Shown here: positions 54,123 through 64,000 of the stretch, one piece after another
Numbering within the stretch: position 1 is the stretch's first letter
Layout: every line of letters starts with the position of its first letter
Assembly: GCA_002104895.1 (NCBI GenBank)
Contig: MCFG01000148.1
Coordinates: 1-64,000 of the forward strand
Direction of reading: 5' to 3'
DNA from: Anaeromyces robustus
Taxonomy: Eukaryota > Neocallimastigomycota > Neocallimastigomycetes > Neocallimastigales > Neocallimastigaceae
DNA: 64,000 nt
Notes under the pieces: generated by a model
What the model saw: the letters and a program-made list of their open reading frames with translations, nothing else
Told to the model about the DNA's origin: nothing
Database searches by the model: none
Program-made: the position numbers and the translations under genes

Positions 54123-55403
54123 TTACATTAAGTAAACAAGGTATAAGTATAAAGTAGCCATTGCAATGGTAAGAAACATCATTGGGAATGCTTCAAATAA
54201 GAATTTTTTAAAGGTAATTTTATGACCTTGTTTTTTAGATAAACCACAAGCTACAACATTAGCACTTGCTCCAACAATGGTTCCATTACCTCCTAAACAA
54301 GCACCTAAAGATAAAGCCCACCATAATGGTTTTAAATTTATATCTGAAATTTCACCCATATGTTGAATTAATGGTATCATAGTTGTTACAAATGGTATAT
54401 TATCAATAAAAGCAGAAGCAAGAGCAGATACCCATAATATAGATATAGTTGTTAAAATTAAATGACCTTTAGTAATTCTTAAAACAAATTCAGCTAATTT
54501 ATTAATAGCTCCAACCGATTTTAATCCTCCAACTAAAATAAATAATCCTACAAAGAAAAGAATAGTACTCCATTCTAATTCACTTAAAATTTCTTCAACA
54601 TTTAAATTTGAAATAAGAAGAAGAATTACAGCACCTGTCATAGCAATGGTTGCTGATTCATAACCAAGAATACCATGTAACATAAAGGCAACAAATACAG
54701 CTCCTAAAACTAATAAACATTTGCATAAAAGAAATTTATCTTTAATTAATGATTTTTCATCTCTTTCCATTATTTTTTCTTTTAAATCTCTTGTAGTTTT
54801 TAATTCTTTAATATGACGTAAAGTAAATAAGGTAATAGAAATAATAAGAGATAATAAAACAAATGGTCCATTATTAATAATGAAATTAGTAAAGGAAAGT
54901 CCAACTTTACTTCCAATAATAATGTTTGGAGGATCACCAATTAAAGTAGCAGTTCCACCAACATTGGATGCAAAAACTTCAGTAATAATAAGTGGTACAG
55001 GATTAATACTTAATTCTTCAGCAATATTTAATGTAATGGGTATAATTAACATTATAGTTGTTACATTATCTAATAATGCTGATAATATACCAGTTGATAA
55101 TGATAAATATATCATAATTTTCTTTGGACTACCTTTTGCAATTTTAACTAATTTAATAGCAACATATTCAAATACACCACTTCTTTTAGTTATCATAACT
55201 AAAATCATCATACCTATTAATAAACCAAGTGTATTGAAATCTACTTCTTCTACTGCTGATTCTTGATTAATAATTTTTAATAAAATCATTAAAGCAGCAC
55301 CAGTGACAGCAACTACCGTTCTGTCAAAGGTTTCTATAATAATAAATATATAAGTTAATACAAAAATTGATATAGCTATATATAATTCCGCTTTTGAATC
55401 CAT
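54123..55403 (-). CDS. ArsB/P-protein (OCA2)-type membrane transporter, copy 2
   Basis: Single exon, 426 residues, the same length as copy 1 and roughly 80 percent alike by eye, with no gaps apparent. All signature motifs are kept: LDNVTT, NVGGTATLIGDPPN, FIDNIPFVTT and GGNGTIVGASANV. Differences cluster in the first membrane segment, the central hydrophilic loop edges and the last segment (ATLYLYLVYLM against SNIYLYFVYLM). Both genes share the same strand and similar 5' leaders just before the ATG. Together they form a tandem duplicate pair with about 5.4 kb between stop of copy 2 and start of copy 1. Confidence 0.92.
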   Translation of the reverse strand: MDSKAELYIAISIFVLTYIFIIIETFDRTVVAVTGAALMILLKIINQESAVEEVDFNTLGLLIGMMILVMITKRSGVFEYVAIKLVKIAKGSPKKIMIYLSLSTGILSALLDNVTTIMLIIPITLNIAEELSINPVPLIITEVFASNVGGTATLIGDPPNIIIGSKVGLSFTNFIINNGPFVLLSLIISITLFTLRHIKELKTTRDLKEKIMERDEKSLIKDKFLLCKCLLVLGAVFVAFMLHGILGYESATIAMTGAVILLLISNLNVEEILSELEWSTILFFVGLFILVGGLKSVGAINKLAEFVLRITKGHLILTTISILWVSALASAFIDNIPFVTTMIPLIQHMGEISDINLKPLWWALSLGACLGGNGTIVGASANVVACGLSKKQGHKITFKKFLFEAFPMMFLTIAMATLYLYLVYLM

Positions 55404-55691
55404 TTTGTGATTTCTTTTTTTATTTTATTTTATTTTATTTTTTTGATTGAAATTTAAATTATACTTTAATATTAATAATAAAAATGATTTTATATGAAGG
55501 CTAATATATATTAATAATAAAAATGATTTTGTGTGTGTGAAGATTAATAACTAAAAAAATTTATTCTTAATTTAAAAATTATATAATAGTATTTAATACA
55601 GAAAATATTTATATTTATATGGATATATTGTGTTTTTTATTTATTTTATTTTTATTTTATTTTTTTATTTTTTAATTCGTTTTTTTTTTTT

Positions 55692-55755
55692 GTTGTTGTT
55701 TGTTGTTTGTTGTTTGTTGTTTGTTGTTTGTTGTTTGTTGTTTGTTGTTGTTTCT
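55692..55755. repeat. TTGTTTG heptamer minisatellite
   Basis: About eight TTGTTTG units about 290 bp upstream of the ArsB-type copy 2 start codon. Confidence 0.85.
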
Positions 55756-57428
55756 TATTTGGTATTTTCTTAAATTAATTTAAAAAAAAAAACATATTCA
55801 AATATCTATATTATTTTGTAATTTTTGTTTATGTTTAATTACAAAATAATATATATAATTTTACTTTTTTTAGTAATCGTTAACTTTTAATGGGAAAAAT
55901 AAATACCTTTTCTTTCCTTAAATATTTTTTTAAAAGAAAAAAAAAGACTAACTAAAAAGGCAGTTGAGAAAAAAAATTAAAATTTCATTATTTTATAACT
56001 TTTTTTTTTAATTTAATTTTTTAAATTTTTATAGGTTACAAAAAAAAATTATATTAAAAATATTTCAATTATTTTAAAATTTAAAAAAAATTTATATTCG
56101 TTGATTGAAATCTTTTAATTTATATAATATATTTATAATATGTAATATAATATATTTATAATATAATATAATATATCATTTAATATATTTATTCGTTATT
56201 ATTGTTTTAAATCAATAAATATTTGTGTAATAAAAAAATTACTATTATTTTAAAAAATTATTAGTAATCAATATTTTATAAATAATATTTATTTACTATT
56301 TAGAATATTTATAGTAATTAATAATAATTAATAATAATTAATAATAATAATAACACATTTTTTTTATAGTAATTTCTAATATGTAAAGAATAATCTGAAT
56401 TGTTCAATAAATTATATATTTATATTTTAAAGTAAATTTAATATAAATATAATTATACCATTTATATTTTTTTTTTATATAAATATTTATAATAATTTTT
56501 TGATTTTGTCTTTTTGAATATCATTTATATTTTTATATTTTACTTTAATTTTTTTTTTTTTAGTTAAGATTTTAGATTTTGAATTTTCGTTTTCGTATTA
56601 CATTATTTTTCAAAAATATATTAATTTTTTATGTTTAATTGTTTAATAATAATAATAATAGTAATAATAATAATAAAAACTTTAATTACATAATAATAAT
56701 ATAAAACTTTCTCCTTCAAGTTCCCACTAAATCTTTATTAATTGTTTAAACTCCTGTCAAAAAAAATTTTATTAATAAATAATATAAAACTTTCTTTTTT
56801 TTTTTTTTTTAAATTTTAAATTTTTAAATTTTAAATTTTATTTTTTAATGTTTTTTTTTTTTTTTTTTTTTTAAATTTTATAATTTTAATTTATATAATT
56901 TTAATTTATAAAATTTCTATTTATTTATTTACTTATTTTTTATTTATTTATTTAATTTATTAATGTTTATTTGTTTATTTATGAATTTTATTGTTGTAAC
57001 AAAAAAATTTTTTTAATTTATTTTATTTTTAATTTATTATTATATTAAACTTTTTTTTCTAAAATTCTATTTATCAAATCTATTTAAATTATTTCTGTGT
57101 TTTAAATAATATATTAACATTTAATTGTAATATATGTAATCTATTTAATTTAAATAAATTGATAATATTTTTTTTTAAAAAAATGTGTTTATGTTAAAAA
57201 AAATGAAAAAAACAACATTTTTTCGTGTTAATGAAAGTTTAATTTTAAATTTATATAAATAAAAGACAAAAAAAAAAAAAAAAAATAAAGAACTAATTAA
57301 TAAATGATAAATTATAAATTTTTAAACTTTTAAATATGACTACTTTTATGGTATGTAGAATTGTTTGTTAGCATGCATATGTATGCATGTATGCCGTTCT
57401 TTTTTTTTTTTTTTAAAAAAAAAAGTTT

Positions 57429-57556
57429 ACTTAAAAAAAAAATTTATTATTATTTTTTTCCCTTTCGTTTCGTTTCTTATTTTACTAATAACTTAAAAAA
57501 AAAAATTTATTATTATTTTTTTCCCTTTCGTTTCGTTTCTTATTTTACTAATAAAA
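57429..57556. repeat. 63-bp tandem duplication
   Basis: Two adjacent copies share CCCTTTCGTTTCGTTTCTTA and TTTACTAATAA and differ only in an A-run length. Confidence 0.85.
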
Positions 57557-58243
57557 ATATGATAAACTTTTTTATTGTTTTAAAAAAAAAAATCGAAATT
57601 AAATGAGAAAAATAAAAAAATGTGGTGTTGAAAGTCATGTCCCTTATTTACATAAATATTAGAATTTTCATAAAATATATGAATATTCTCATTATTAATA
57701 TATGAAATTTTTATCTATCATTTTGCATAAATTATTCACTCAGCCACATCTTATATATTTTTATATAATATTTTTACTATAAACTGCCTTCAGCCATAAT
57801 TATTTTTTATTAAAGGCAGTTCCAAATTTAATATAAAAATTAATATTGTTATTAATATTGTTTTCTTTCATTTCTTTCATTTCTTTAATCATTCTTTTTT
57901 TTTTTTTCTTCCGTCTTCTTTCTTCTTTCTTCTGTTTTCATTTCATTTTCATTTTATTTTTATTTTTATTTAATTCTTTTTCTTTTCTTTTTATTTTCAA
58001 TTTTTTTTTAAAAAATTTTATATTTTTAAAATAATAAAAAGATAAGAAAAAAATTTATAATTAAAGATTTATAATTAATTAAAATAGATTAATTAAAAAC
58101 TGTTAAATAAATATAAAACTTGTGATTAATGTTAAGTTTATATTAAAAATTATAATAACTTTTATTATAAAATTAATAATAATAATAATAATAATCATTA
58201 TAATCATTATAATAATTAAATATATGTGAAAATTTAAAAAAAA

Positions 58244-58302
58244 TTTTTTCATATGTTATTTATTTTATATTTCTTATATAAAATAAATAACATATGAAAA
58301 AA
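58244..58302. repeat. perfect 27-bp inverted repeat (hairpin)
   Basis: Arms 58244-58270 and 58276-58302 pair without mismatch around a TTCTT loop; the core is CATATGTTATTTATTTTATA. Size fits a small-RNA precursor or a miniature palindromic element. No TA or longer target duplication is obvious. Confidence 0.7.
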
Positions 58303-58657
58303 ATTGAAATAAAATAAATAAAGTTTTATATGGAATATAGAAAAATTCTTTTAGATAAGAATAATTGTAATATAATATAAATATAAATATTATATATTAT
58401 TATTATATTTTTTATAAAAACAATATTATGAAATTATTTAGAGTCAAAGATAGATTAACATTATTTTTTAAACTTTTTTATATAATTTATTATAATAATT
58501 ATTAAAATAAGAAGCATTCATTTTAAAAAAAAAAAAAAAAAAAAAAAATTATATAATATATTTATTTTATAATATTTATTTAAATTTTAAATTCATTATT
58601 TAAAAAATGCTGTAAGTACTTTTTCTTTGGTAATTTTATATATATATATATATATAA

Positions 58658-58689
<32 letters not shown>

Positions 58690-59342
58690 GGTAATAATTT
58701 TTAAAAAAAATTTTTTTTGAAATATTACTTTTTGACATATTATGTAATAATATACTAAAAGTAAATAAAAAATAAAATTTGTAAACTGTGAATTTCATCA
58801 ATATGTTAAATAGTTTTTGTACTATATATATATATAAATCAATGAAAACTATTTAAATTAAAAATATTGTATTTATAATAAGAAATTGTATAAATATTAT
58901 TATAGTTATATATTTTTTGTTACATCGATACATAAATGAAAAAATGATAGAAAGAAAAGAAGAATAAAGAAAGAAAGAAAGAAAACAAAAACAAAAACAA
59001 AAAAAAAAACAAAACAAAAACAAAAAAAAGAAAATCTTTTAATTTTTGTAAATTAACTTTAGAATTTTGTTTTACATAAATAAATATAAAAATTGTTTAT
59101 TTTTTTTAAAATGAATGTAACGTAATATAATTTTTAATTTTGGAGAGTTTTCTTTTAATTTTTTTATAATTAATGAACAATAAATAAATAATTTTATTCT
59201 TTCTTATATTTCTATTTATATATTTTTTATTTAACAAAACAAAACAAAAAAAAAAAAAAAATACATACGGATATTTAAATTTTTTAAAAATGTATTTACA
59301 AGGATAAAATTATAAATAAAACAAAAATGGTATATATATATT

Positions 59343-59505
59343 TTATAGAAATAATGATGGATTTTCCCCACAAATACTATTAAAAAAATCTTCTATATTT
59401 TCATCGAGACGTTTAAAATATATCGGGACGTTTAAAATTTTAAAATATACTGGAATGTTTAAAATATAAAATATTTGGTTTAAAAATTATAGAAGAAACT
59501 TTTTT
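59343..59505 (-). pseudogene. possible C-terminal exon remnant with short repeats
   Basis: The minus strand is open for about 48 codons and reads ILNIPVYFKILNVPIYFKRL, then DENIEDFFNSICGENPSLFL and TAA. The first part is a tandem of (I/V)YFKxLN(I/V)P units, visible as DNA repeats of about 20-27 bp. A CCAG acceptor-like site lies inside. No upstream coding sequence was found and the family is not recognised. Confidence 0.3.
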
Positions 59506-59903
59506 TATTTTTTTTTAATAAAATTGAAAGGGTAAAATGGTCTAGTACAAAAATTTCTGAAACAATAATAGTTTTTAATATAATTACAAACATTTTTAAT
59601 TATATATATGCTAAAGCTTTTATATATATATTGAAGAAGAAAGACTTGATAAGGATAAAAAATTATATATATAATTAATATTATTAAATGAATACATTAT
59701 TATTAAAATTGTTAAAATTGTGGAAAAAATAGTTAAATATATTGATAAGTATTAATTAATAAGTAACAGTTGTAAAATGATATAGTGATAATTATAATTA
59801 TAATACTATCAATTATATTAATTTACATTAATAAAATGTAATACTTTTAAAAAATAGTTATAAAATAAACAATATTTGTTTATCAATTTTCTTATATTTT
59901 TTA

Positions 59904-60573
59904 TTATAGCGACGATAAATAAGATAAAAGATAAAACATAACTATAGCACCAAGTATTAGTAAAGAAAAAGCAGTTTCCATAGTTTTACAAAAAGAAGTT
60001 GACTCATTAGGAACTTCTATATATGAATTACATATTCCTTTATAACAAGCATTAGAAGAATATTCATTATCATTACTACATGATTGTCCATATGTTTTAC
60101 CACAATGAATATATAAAAGTTCAAATATAGCAAAATACTTATAAATAATATCACAATGCTCTATTCGTGATTCTTCATTAAAAACACAATATATTTATTA
60201 AAAAAACATTCAGAATCCGAATTTCATAAACATCATAAACACTTTCAGAATAACCTTTCAGAATAACTATATTTACGATATATTATGTAATTTTTTTCCC
60301 CTTTAATTAATAATTATATATACAAGAAGTAAGAATATGTTTTTTTATATTTCCTTTTTCATTTGGAAATTCAATGTAAGATTTAGAATATTCATTTTCT
60401 AACATAATACAAACACTATTTTTACAGTAATAATTCCATTCATAACTTGAACTTATTACTCCTTTTGATATAGCATTATCATTATATTTATGAATATATT
60501 CTTCAGGAATATTATCAGGATTAATAGTTATGTTATATGTATATGTATTCAATTTGAATATATATAAATACAT
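59904..60573 (-). pseudogene. Cys-rich membrane-anchored protein remnant, frame-broken
   Basis: Two open stretches on the minus strand. The upstream one, 60573-60307, reads YNITINPDNIPEEYIHKY, later EWNYYCKNSVCIMLENEY. The downstream one, about 60190-59904, reads CGKTYGQSCSNDNEYSS, NACYKGICNSYIEVPNES and ends with membrane segment AFSLLILGAIVMFYLLSYLS and a very short tail. Between them, ECFFNKY-like coding lies in a third frame, so at least two frame changes separate the parts even if an intron is allowed near 60306. Layout (extracellular Cys pairs, C-terminal anchor) matches the 44-kb gene. Lineage-specific; function unknown. Confidence 0.5.
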
Positions 60574-61187
60574 ATATTATTTATTTCATAATAATTTTTT
60601 GATTATTATAGTTTTAAAAGATATTACAATATATATATATTTATTAATTAAAGTCAAACAAAAAAAAAAAAAAAACATTTTATAATGTTTATTCTTTTCT
60701 TTTTTCTTTTAAAAAAAACTTTTTTTTTTGGTTTAAACATTTATTTTATTAATAATCCCAACAACTATTTTAATTAAAATATAATTTTTAATCAATATAA
60801 TTTTTATATTATTAATTTTTTAAAATAAAAAAATATAAAATCATTTTATGTTATATAAAATTAATTTAAAATTTATATGTTATATAAAATTATTTTAAAG
60901 TTTTTTTTATTCTTTTCATTTTCTTATTATTTTATATAGTCAAATATATATTTAAACTAAAAACAATACAATAATACAAAAATGTAATTAAGTATTATAT
61001 TAGTATTACATTAATTTATATTAATTTTAATACATATTGTATATAATTTATAAAAACCAATAAATTTAAATTTACTGGTTTTATAAGTAAATTATGATTG
61101 GTTAAAACATTTTTCTATGAATATTAGCAACTCGATGATAAAATTTTTAATGGTCTCTCTTGATTTTATAATAAAAAATTAGTAATA
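60574..61187. other. intergenic DNA and S14 promoter region
   Basis: A/T-rich; the last 100 bp hold the S14 promoter elements. No other gene seen. Confidence 0.6.
61095..61162 (+). promoter_or_regulatory. rps14 promoter: inverted CCAAT-type octamer and pyrimidine tract
   Basis: TGATTGGT at 61095-61102 (the reverse complement of the octamer upstream of rpl35) is 86 bp before the proposed ATG; TCTCTCTT follows at 61154-61161. The shared pair in two unlinked ribosomal protein promoters is the reason for the call. Confidence 0.35.
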
Positions 61188-62388
61188 ATGGTAATGTGTT
61201 AAATTAATATTTATTATATATATTATTATATGAAATGAATGATTTATTGGATATAGATATAATTACATTGATGATGATTTATAGATTTAAATCATAAAAA
61301 ATGTAAATATGTTATAATAAATAACAAAATTATTCCTAAACATAGAAAGAAAGAAAGAAAGAAAAAAAAAATAAGTTTTAAATAAATGAAGGATGGATTA
61401 ATTAATCAAATTTAATGATTTATATAATTTTAATTATAATTTATAAAATAGTCCAAGCGTGCCGCTAAAGCTACCAAACAACAAGAAGTCGTTCAACTTG
61501 GTCCAAAGGTCAAGGAAGGAGAAATCGTCTTCGGTGTCTGTCACATCTACGCCGGTTTCAACGATACCTTCGTTGTAAGTATTAATAAATAAATGAACTA
61601 CTATATATATTTATAAGATCTAGAAAAAAAAGATCAAATAATTAAATATGTATTATTTATTATATATTTATATATAATTATTTAAATTAAAAATAGCACG
61701 TTACTGATTTAACTGGTAGAGAAACCCTTGTCAGAGTTACTGGTAAATAATTAAATAAACAAAAATAACAATATATATTATTGAAATGAAAAATGGTCTA
61801 TCAGTTATTGTGGAATCAGATATTGGTTGTGGCAAAAGTTTAATGGAAAATAAATTGTTTAAATTCTACATCATAAAAATGATGATAAAAAAAAAAAAGA
61901 AAAAAAAAAAGATGGCTGGATTTTTTTTTTTAAAAAAATTAGAAATTAAACAATTAAAGTCACATCGGATTAGTGCTGAAAACACATACTCTGATAGACT
62001 TAATTTTTTTAAAAAAAAAGAAATTGAAATTGACCTATTATGTTATTATGTTGAAAACAAAATTTTTTAAATTATAAAAAAAATAAAATAATAATAAAAT
62101 ATAGGTGGTATGAAGGTTAAAGCTGATCGTGATGAATCTTCTCCATATGCTGCTATGTTAGCTTGCCAAGATGTTGTTGCTCGTTGTAAGGAACTCGGTA
62201 TTAACGCCGTTCACATTAAGCTCAGAGCTACTGGTGGTGTTGGTACCAAGACCCCAGGTCCAGGTGGTCAAGCTGCCATCAGAGCTTTAGCTAGAGCTGG
62301 TATGAAGATTGGTAGAATTGAAGATGTTACTCCAATCCCAACTGACTCTACCAGAAGAAAGGGTGGTCGTCGTGGTCGTCGTAACTAG
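61188..62388 (+). CDS. rps14: 40S ribosomal protein S14 (uS11)
   Basis: Exons 61188-61190 (ATG only), 61452-61574, 61697-61742 and 62105-62388 join to 151 residues, the same length as human S14. The sequence runs [41 protein letters not shown], then [16 protein letters not shown] and the basic C-terminus [13 protein letters not shown]14 sits on the small-subunit platform next to the E site and helps 18S rRNA maturation. Exon 2 starts in phase 0 with TCC for Ser2, so exon 1 must end in ATG; ATAATG followed by donor GTAATG is the best site and equals the rpl35 arrangement. Coding exons use C/G-ending codons. Intron 3 (61743-62104) contains an unrelated ORF. Confidence 0.94.
61786..62070 (+). 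pseudogene. P-loop-like ORF within rps14 intron 3
   Basis: An open frame of 94 codons fills most of the intron. Its first 25 residues, [20 protein letters not shown], look like the start of an NTPase domain with a Walker A-like SDIGCGKS, where the usual leading Gly/Ala is Ser. After a Lys tract the rest ([15 protein letters not shown]) has less biased composition than expected for intron DNA. It lacks a Walker B and is much too short for an ATPase. Probably an inserted fragment of another gene; an alternative is chance. Confidence 0.35.
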
Positions 62389-62888
62389 ATTCATTACATT
62401 ATTATGTATTTTCAATGGAAAACATATACAGTTTTATATGTTTTTACGCATAATTCAATGAATATTAAATAAAGTTGATCTTATTTAAAAAATATAAAAT
62501 ATAAAATTATTTAAAAAAAATATAAATATTTTAAGAAAGTATAAAATAATTATAAAATTGTTGGTTTTTGTGTATAACTTTTGTTTTTTTTTTTGTATAT
62601 ATAACATAGTTTATATGTCCGGTCGTATTATTTTATATTATCACTTAAATTTGTCTATAAGTTTTTTATAGTTTTTTTAATTAATATATAATTAAAAAAA
62701 ATATTATTCACTTCCTTTTTTTCATTTTTTTTTATAAACATATCATTTTATTATTTCTTGGAAAGGTTTAAAACTTGGTAAAAAATTATAAAAGGTTTGT
62801 TTAAAAATTATAGTGGGTTTTATTTGGTTAATTCTGAATAAAATATATCTTACCTTGTTTTAATGAAATAAATAAATAAGTAAATAAG

Positions 62889-62983
<95 letters not shown>

Positions 62984-63418
62984 AATAATATTTAAATAAG
63001 ACTTTTAAATATATATAAAGAAAATAAAAAAAAAAAAAAAAAAAAAAACATGGTTAATATTTAAAAAGTAAGGCTCATTGATCTAGAAGTATAAAGTTGT
63101 TTATATCTTATTTTATTTTATTTTATTTAATTTTATTTTATTTAGTAATTTTATAAAAAAAATTTTTTTATCATTTTAATGATTTTAATATATTATTTTT
63201 TATTATTTTAAAAAAATTTTATAATAGTGTTTTTTTTTATTTTAATTTTATTTTATTTTATTTTATTTATTTATTGATTATTATTATTGTTTTTTTCTAT
63301 ATCTAAAATTTTTAATTCTTTTTCTTTCTTTTTTTTTTTTTTTCAATTTAATTTTTTTTTATTTGCTTTTATTATATATAATTTATATAATATATAATAT
63401 TTTTTTTTTTTACAAATA

Positions 63419-63449
<31 letters not shown>

Positions 63450-63821
63450 TAATTAAATTTATTAAAATTATAAAAATTATAAAAAAAAAGAAAAAATAAT
63501 TATTTTTATTTTACTTCAATTATTCTATTATAAACTATTATTACTAATTATTATTATTATAATTTTTAATTTTTTTTTTATTTTTATTTAATTTTTTATT
63601 TTTTTTTTATTTTATTTAAAAATTTATTTAATTTTTTTTTTTGTTTATTTTATTTTTATATATATATATATTTTACTCTTTATTTATTTATTTATTTATT
63701 TTTATGTTTATATTTATTTTATTTTTATGTTTATATTTATTTTATTTTTATTTTATATTTATTATATATTTATTTATATTTATTTTTTATTTTTTTATTT
63801 TTATTTTTTATTTTTTATTTA
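62389..63821. other. intergenic AT-rich DNA
   Basis: 3' flank of rps14, a TAAA microsatellite (62866-62983) and T-rich DNA. No gene seen before the partial minus-strand gene. Confidence 0.6.
62866..62983. repeat. TAAA tetranucleotide microsatellite
   Basis: About 118 bp of AAAT units with two early TAAG variants. Confidence 0.95.
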
Positions 63822-64000
63822 TTACATAAAATTGCATGCAACAACTTCATAAAATTCTTTAATGGTATGAGATAAATCAGATAATTGTGTAGCATAGTTT
63901 GGATTATTACTGACATTGCGACTTTGACTAATAATTTGAACTATTGGAATAGAATATTTAAAGAAATTTGGTATTTCTTTCCTTATACCATCCCATAATT
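63822..64000 (-). CDS. C-terminal part of an unrecognised gene, cut by window end
   Basis: The minus strand is open from the window edge to TAA at 63822-63824 and reads LWDGIRKEIPNFFKYSIPIV, then QIISQSRNVSNNPNYATQL and SDLSHTIKEFYEVVACNFM. Base composition and codon use are those of a real exon, richer in G and C than the flanks. About 59 codons are visible. The amphipathic pattern suggests a helical protein, but I do not recognise the family. Confidence 0.65.
   Translation of the reverse strand, partial: LWDGIRKEIPNFFKYSIPIVQIISQSRNVSNNPNYATQLSDLSHTIKEFYEVVACNFM

Larger units (their letters stand above)
55404..59342. other. long AT-rich stretch upstream of ArsB-type copy 2
   Basis: About 3.9 kb with no supported gene. 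Contains a TTGTTTG heptamer repeat (55694-55750), a 63-bp tandem duplication (57429-57556), a 9-bp stem (57782-57821), a 27-bp hairpin (58244-58302) and A/C-rich DNA near 58985. Confidence 0.6.

Overview
The window looks like a dictyostelid social amoeba (Amoebozoa), or something very close. The DNA is extremely AT-rich. Introns are short and almost pure A/T with GT..AG ends. Genes are separated by near-featureless poly-A/poly-T DNA. Proteins carry long Asn, Gln, Ser and Thr runs. The gene set fits: CotH-type secreted kinase, Sen1-type helicase, ankyrin-like giant protein, SNAPC1, paired ArsB/P-type transporters. TAA serves as a normal stop, so the nuclear code appears standard. The species cannot be fixed from the sequence alone.

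Layout: 0.2-4.5 kb Sen1-type helicase (-, three exons); 5.7-7.9 kb secreted CotH-family protein (-, three exons); 9.4-17.3 kb a tandem proline iminopeptidase array (+), made of one decayed copy and two intact 12-exon genes; 18.0 kb a GC-richer orphan pseudo-exon and then tandem repeats; 20.4-21.5 kb ribosomal protein L35 (-); 22.5-23.2 kb intronless 2H phosphoesterase (+); 24.0-27.7 kb four-module ankyrin-like gene (-) split by a one-base frame change; 30.9-34.9 kb VNX1/CAX-type cation/H+ exchanger (+); 36.3-41.7 kb SNAPC1-like gene (-) with a 1,080-residue low-complexity tail; 42.1-42.6 kb a poly(A)-tailed, tRNA-headed SINE-like insertion with a 12-bp target duplication; 44.1 kb a broken small Cys-rich membrane protein gene; 47.4-48.7 and 54.1-55.4 kb two paralogous ArsB/P-protein transporters (-), each followed by the same conserved noncoding block plus hairpin; 59.3-60.6 kb gene remnants; 61.2-62.4 kb ribosomal protein S14 (+) with a P-loop-like ORF in its last intron; 63.8-64.0 kb the 3' end of another gene (-).

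Most genes are unrelated housekeeping or lineage-specific genes. The clearest local biology is repeated tandem duplication (proline iminopeptidases, ArsB-type transporters, ankyrin modules). The two ribosomal protein genes share a start-codon-only first exon, a CCAAT-type octamer about 90 bp upstream and a pyrimidine tract. The strongest candidates for something undescribed are the SINE-like element, the conserved block plus hairpin behind both ArsB-type genes, the extended SNAPC1, and several isolated perfect hairpins.
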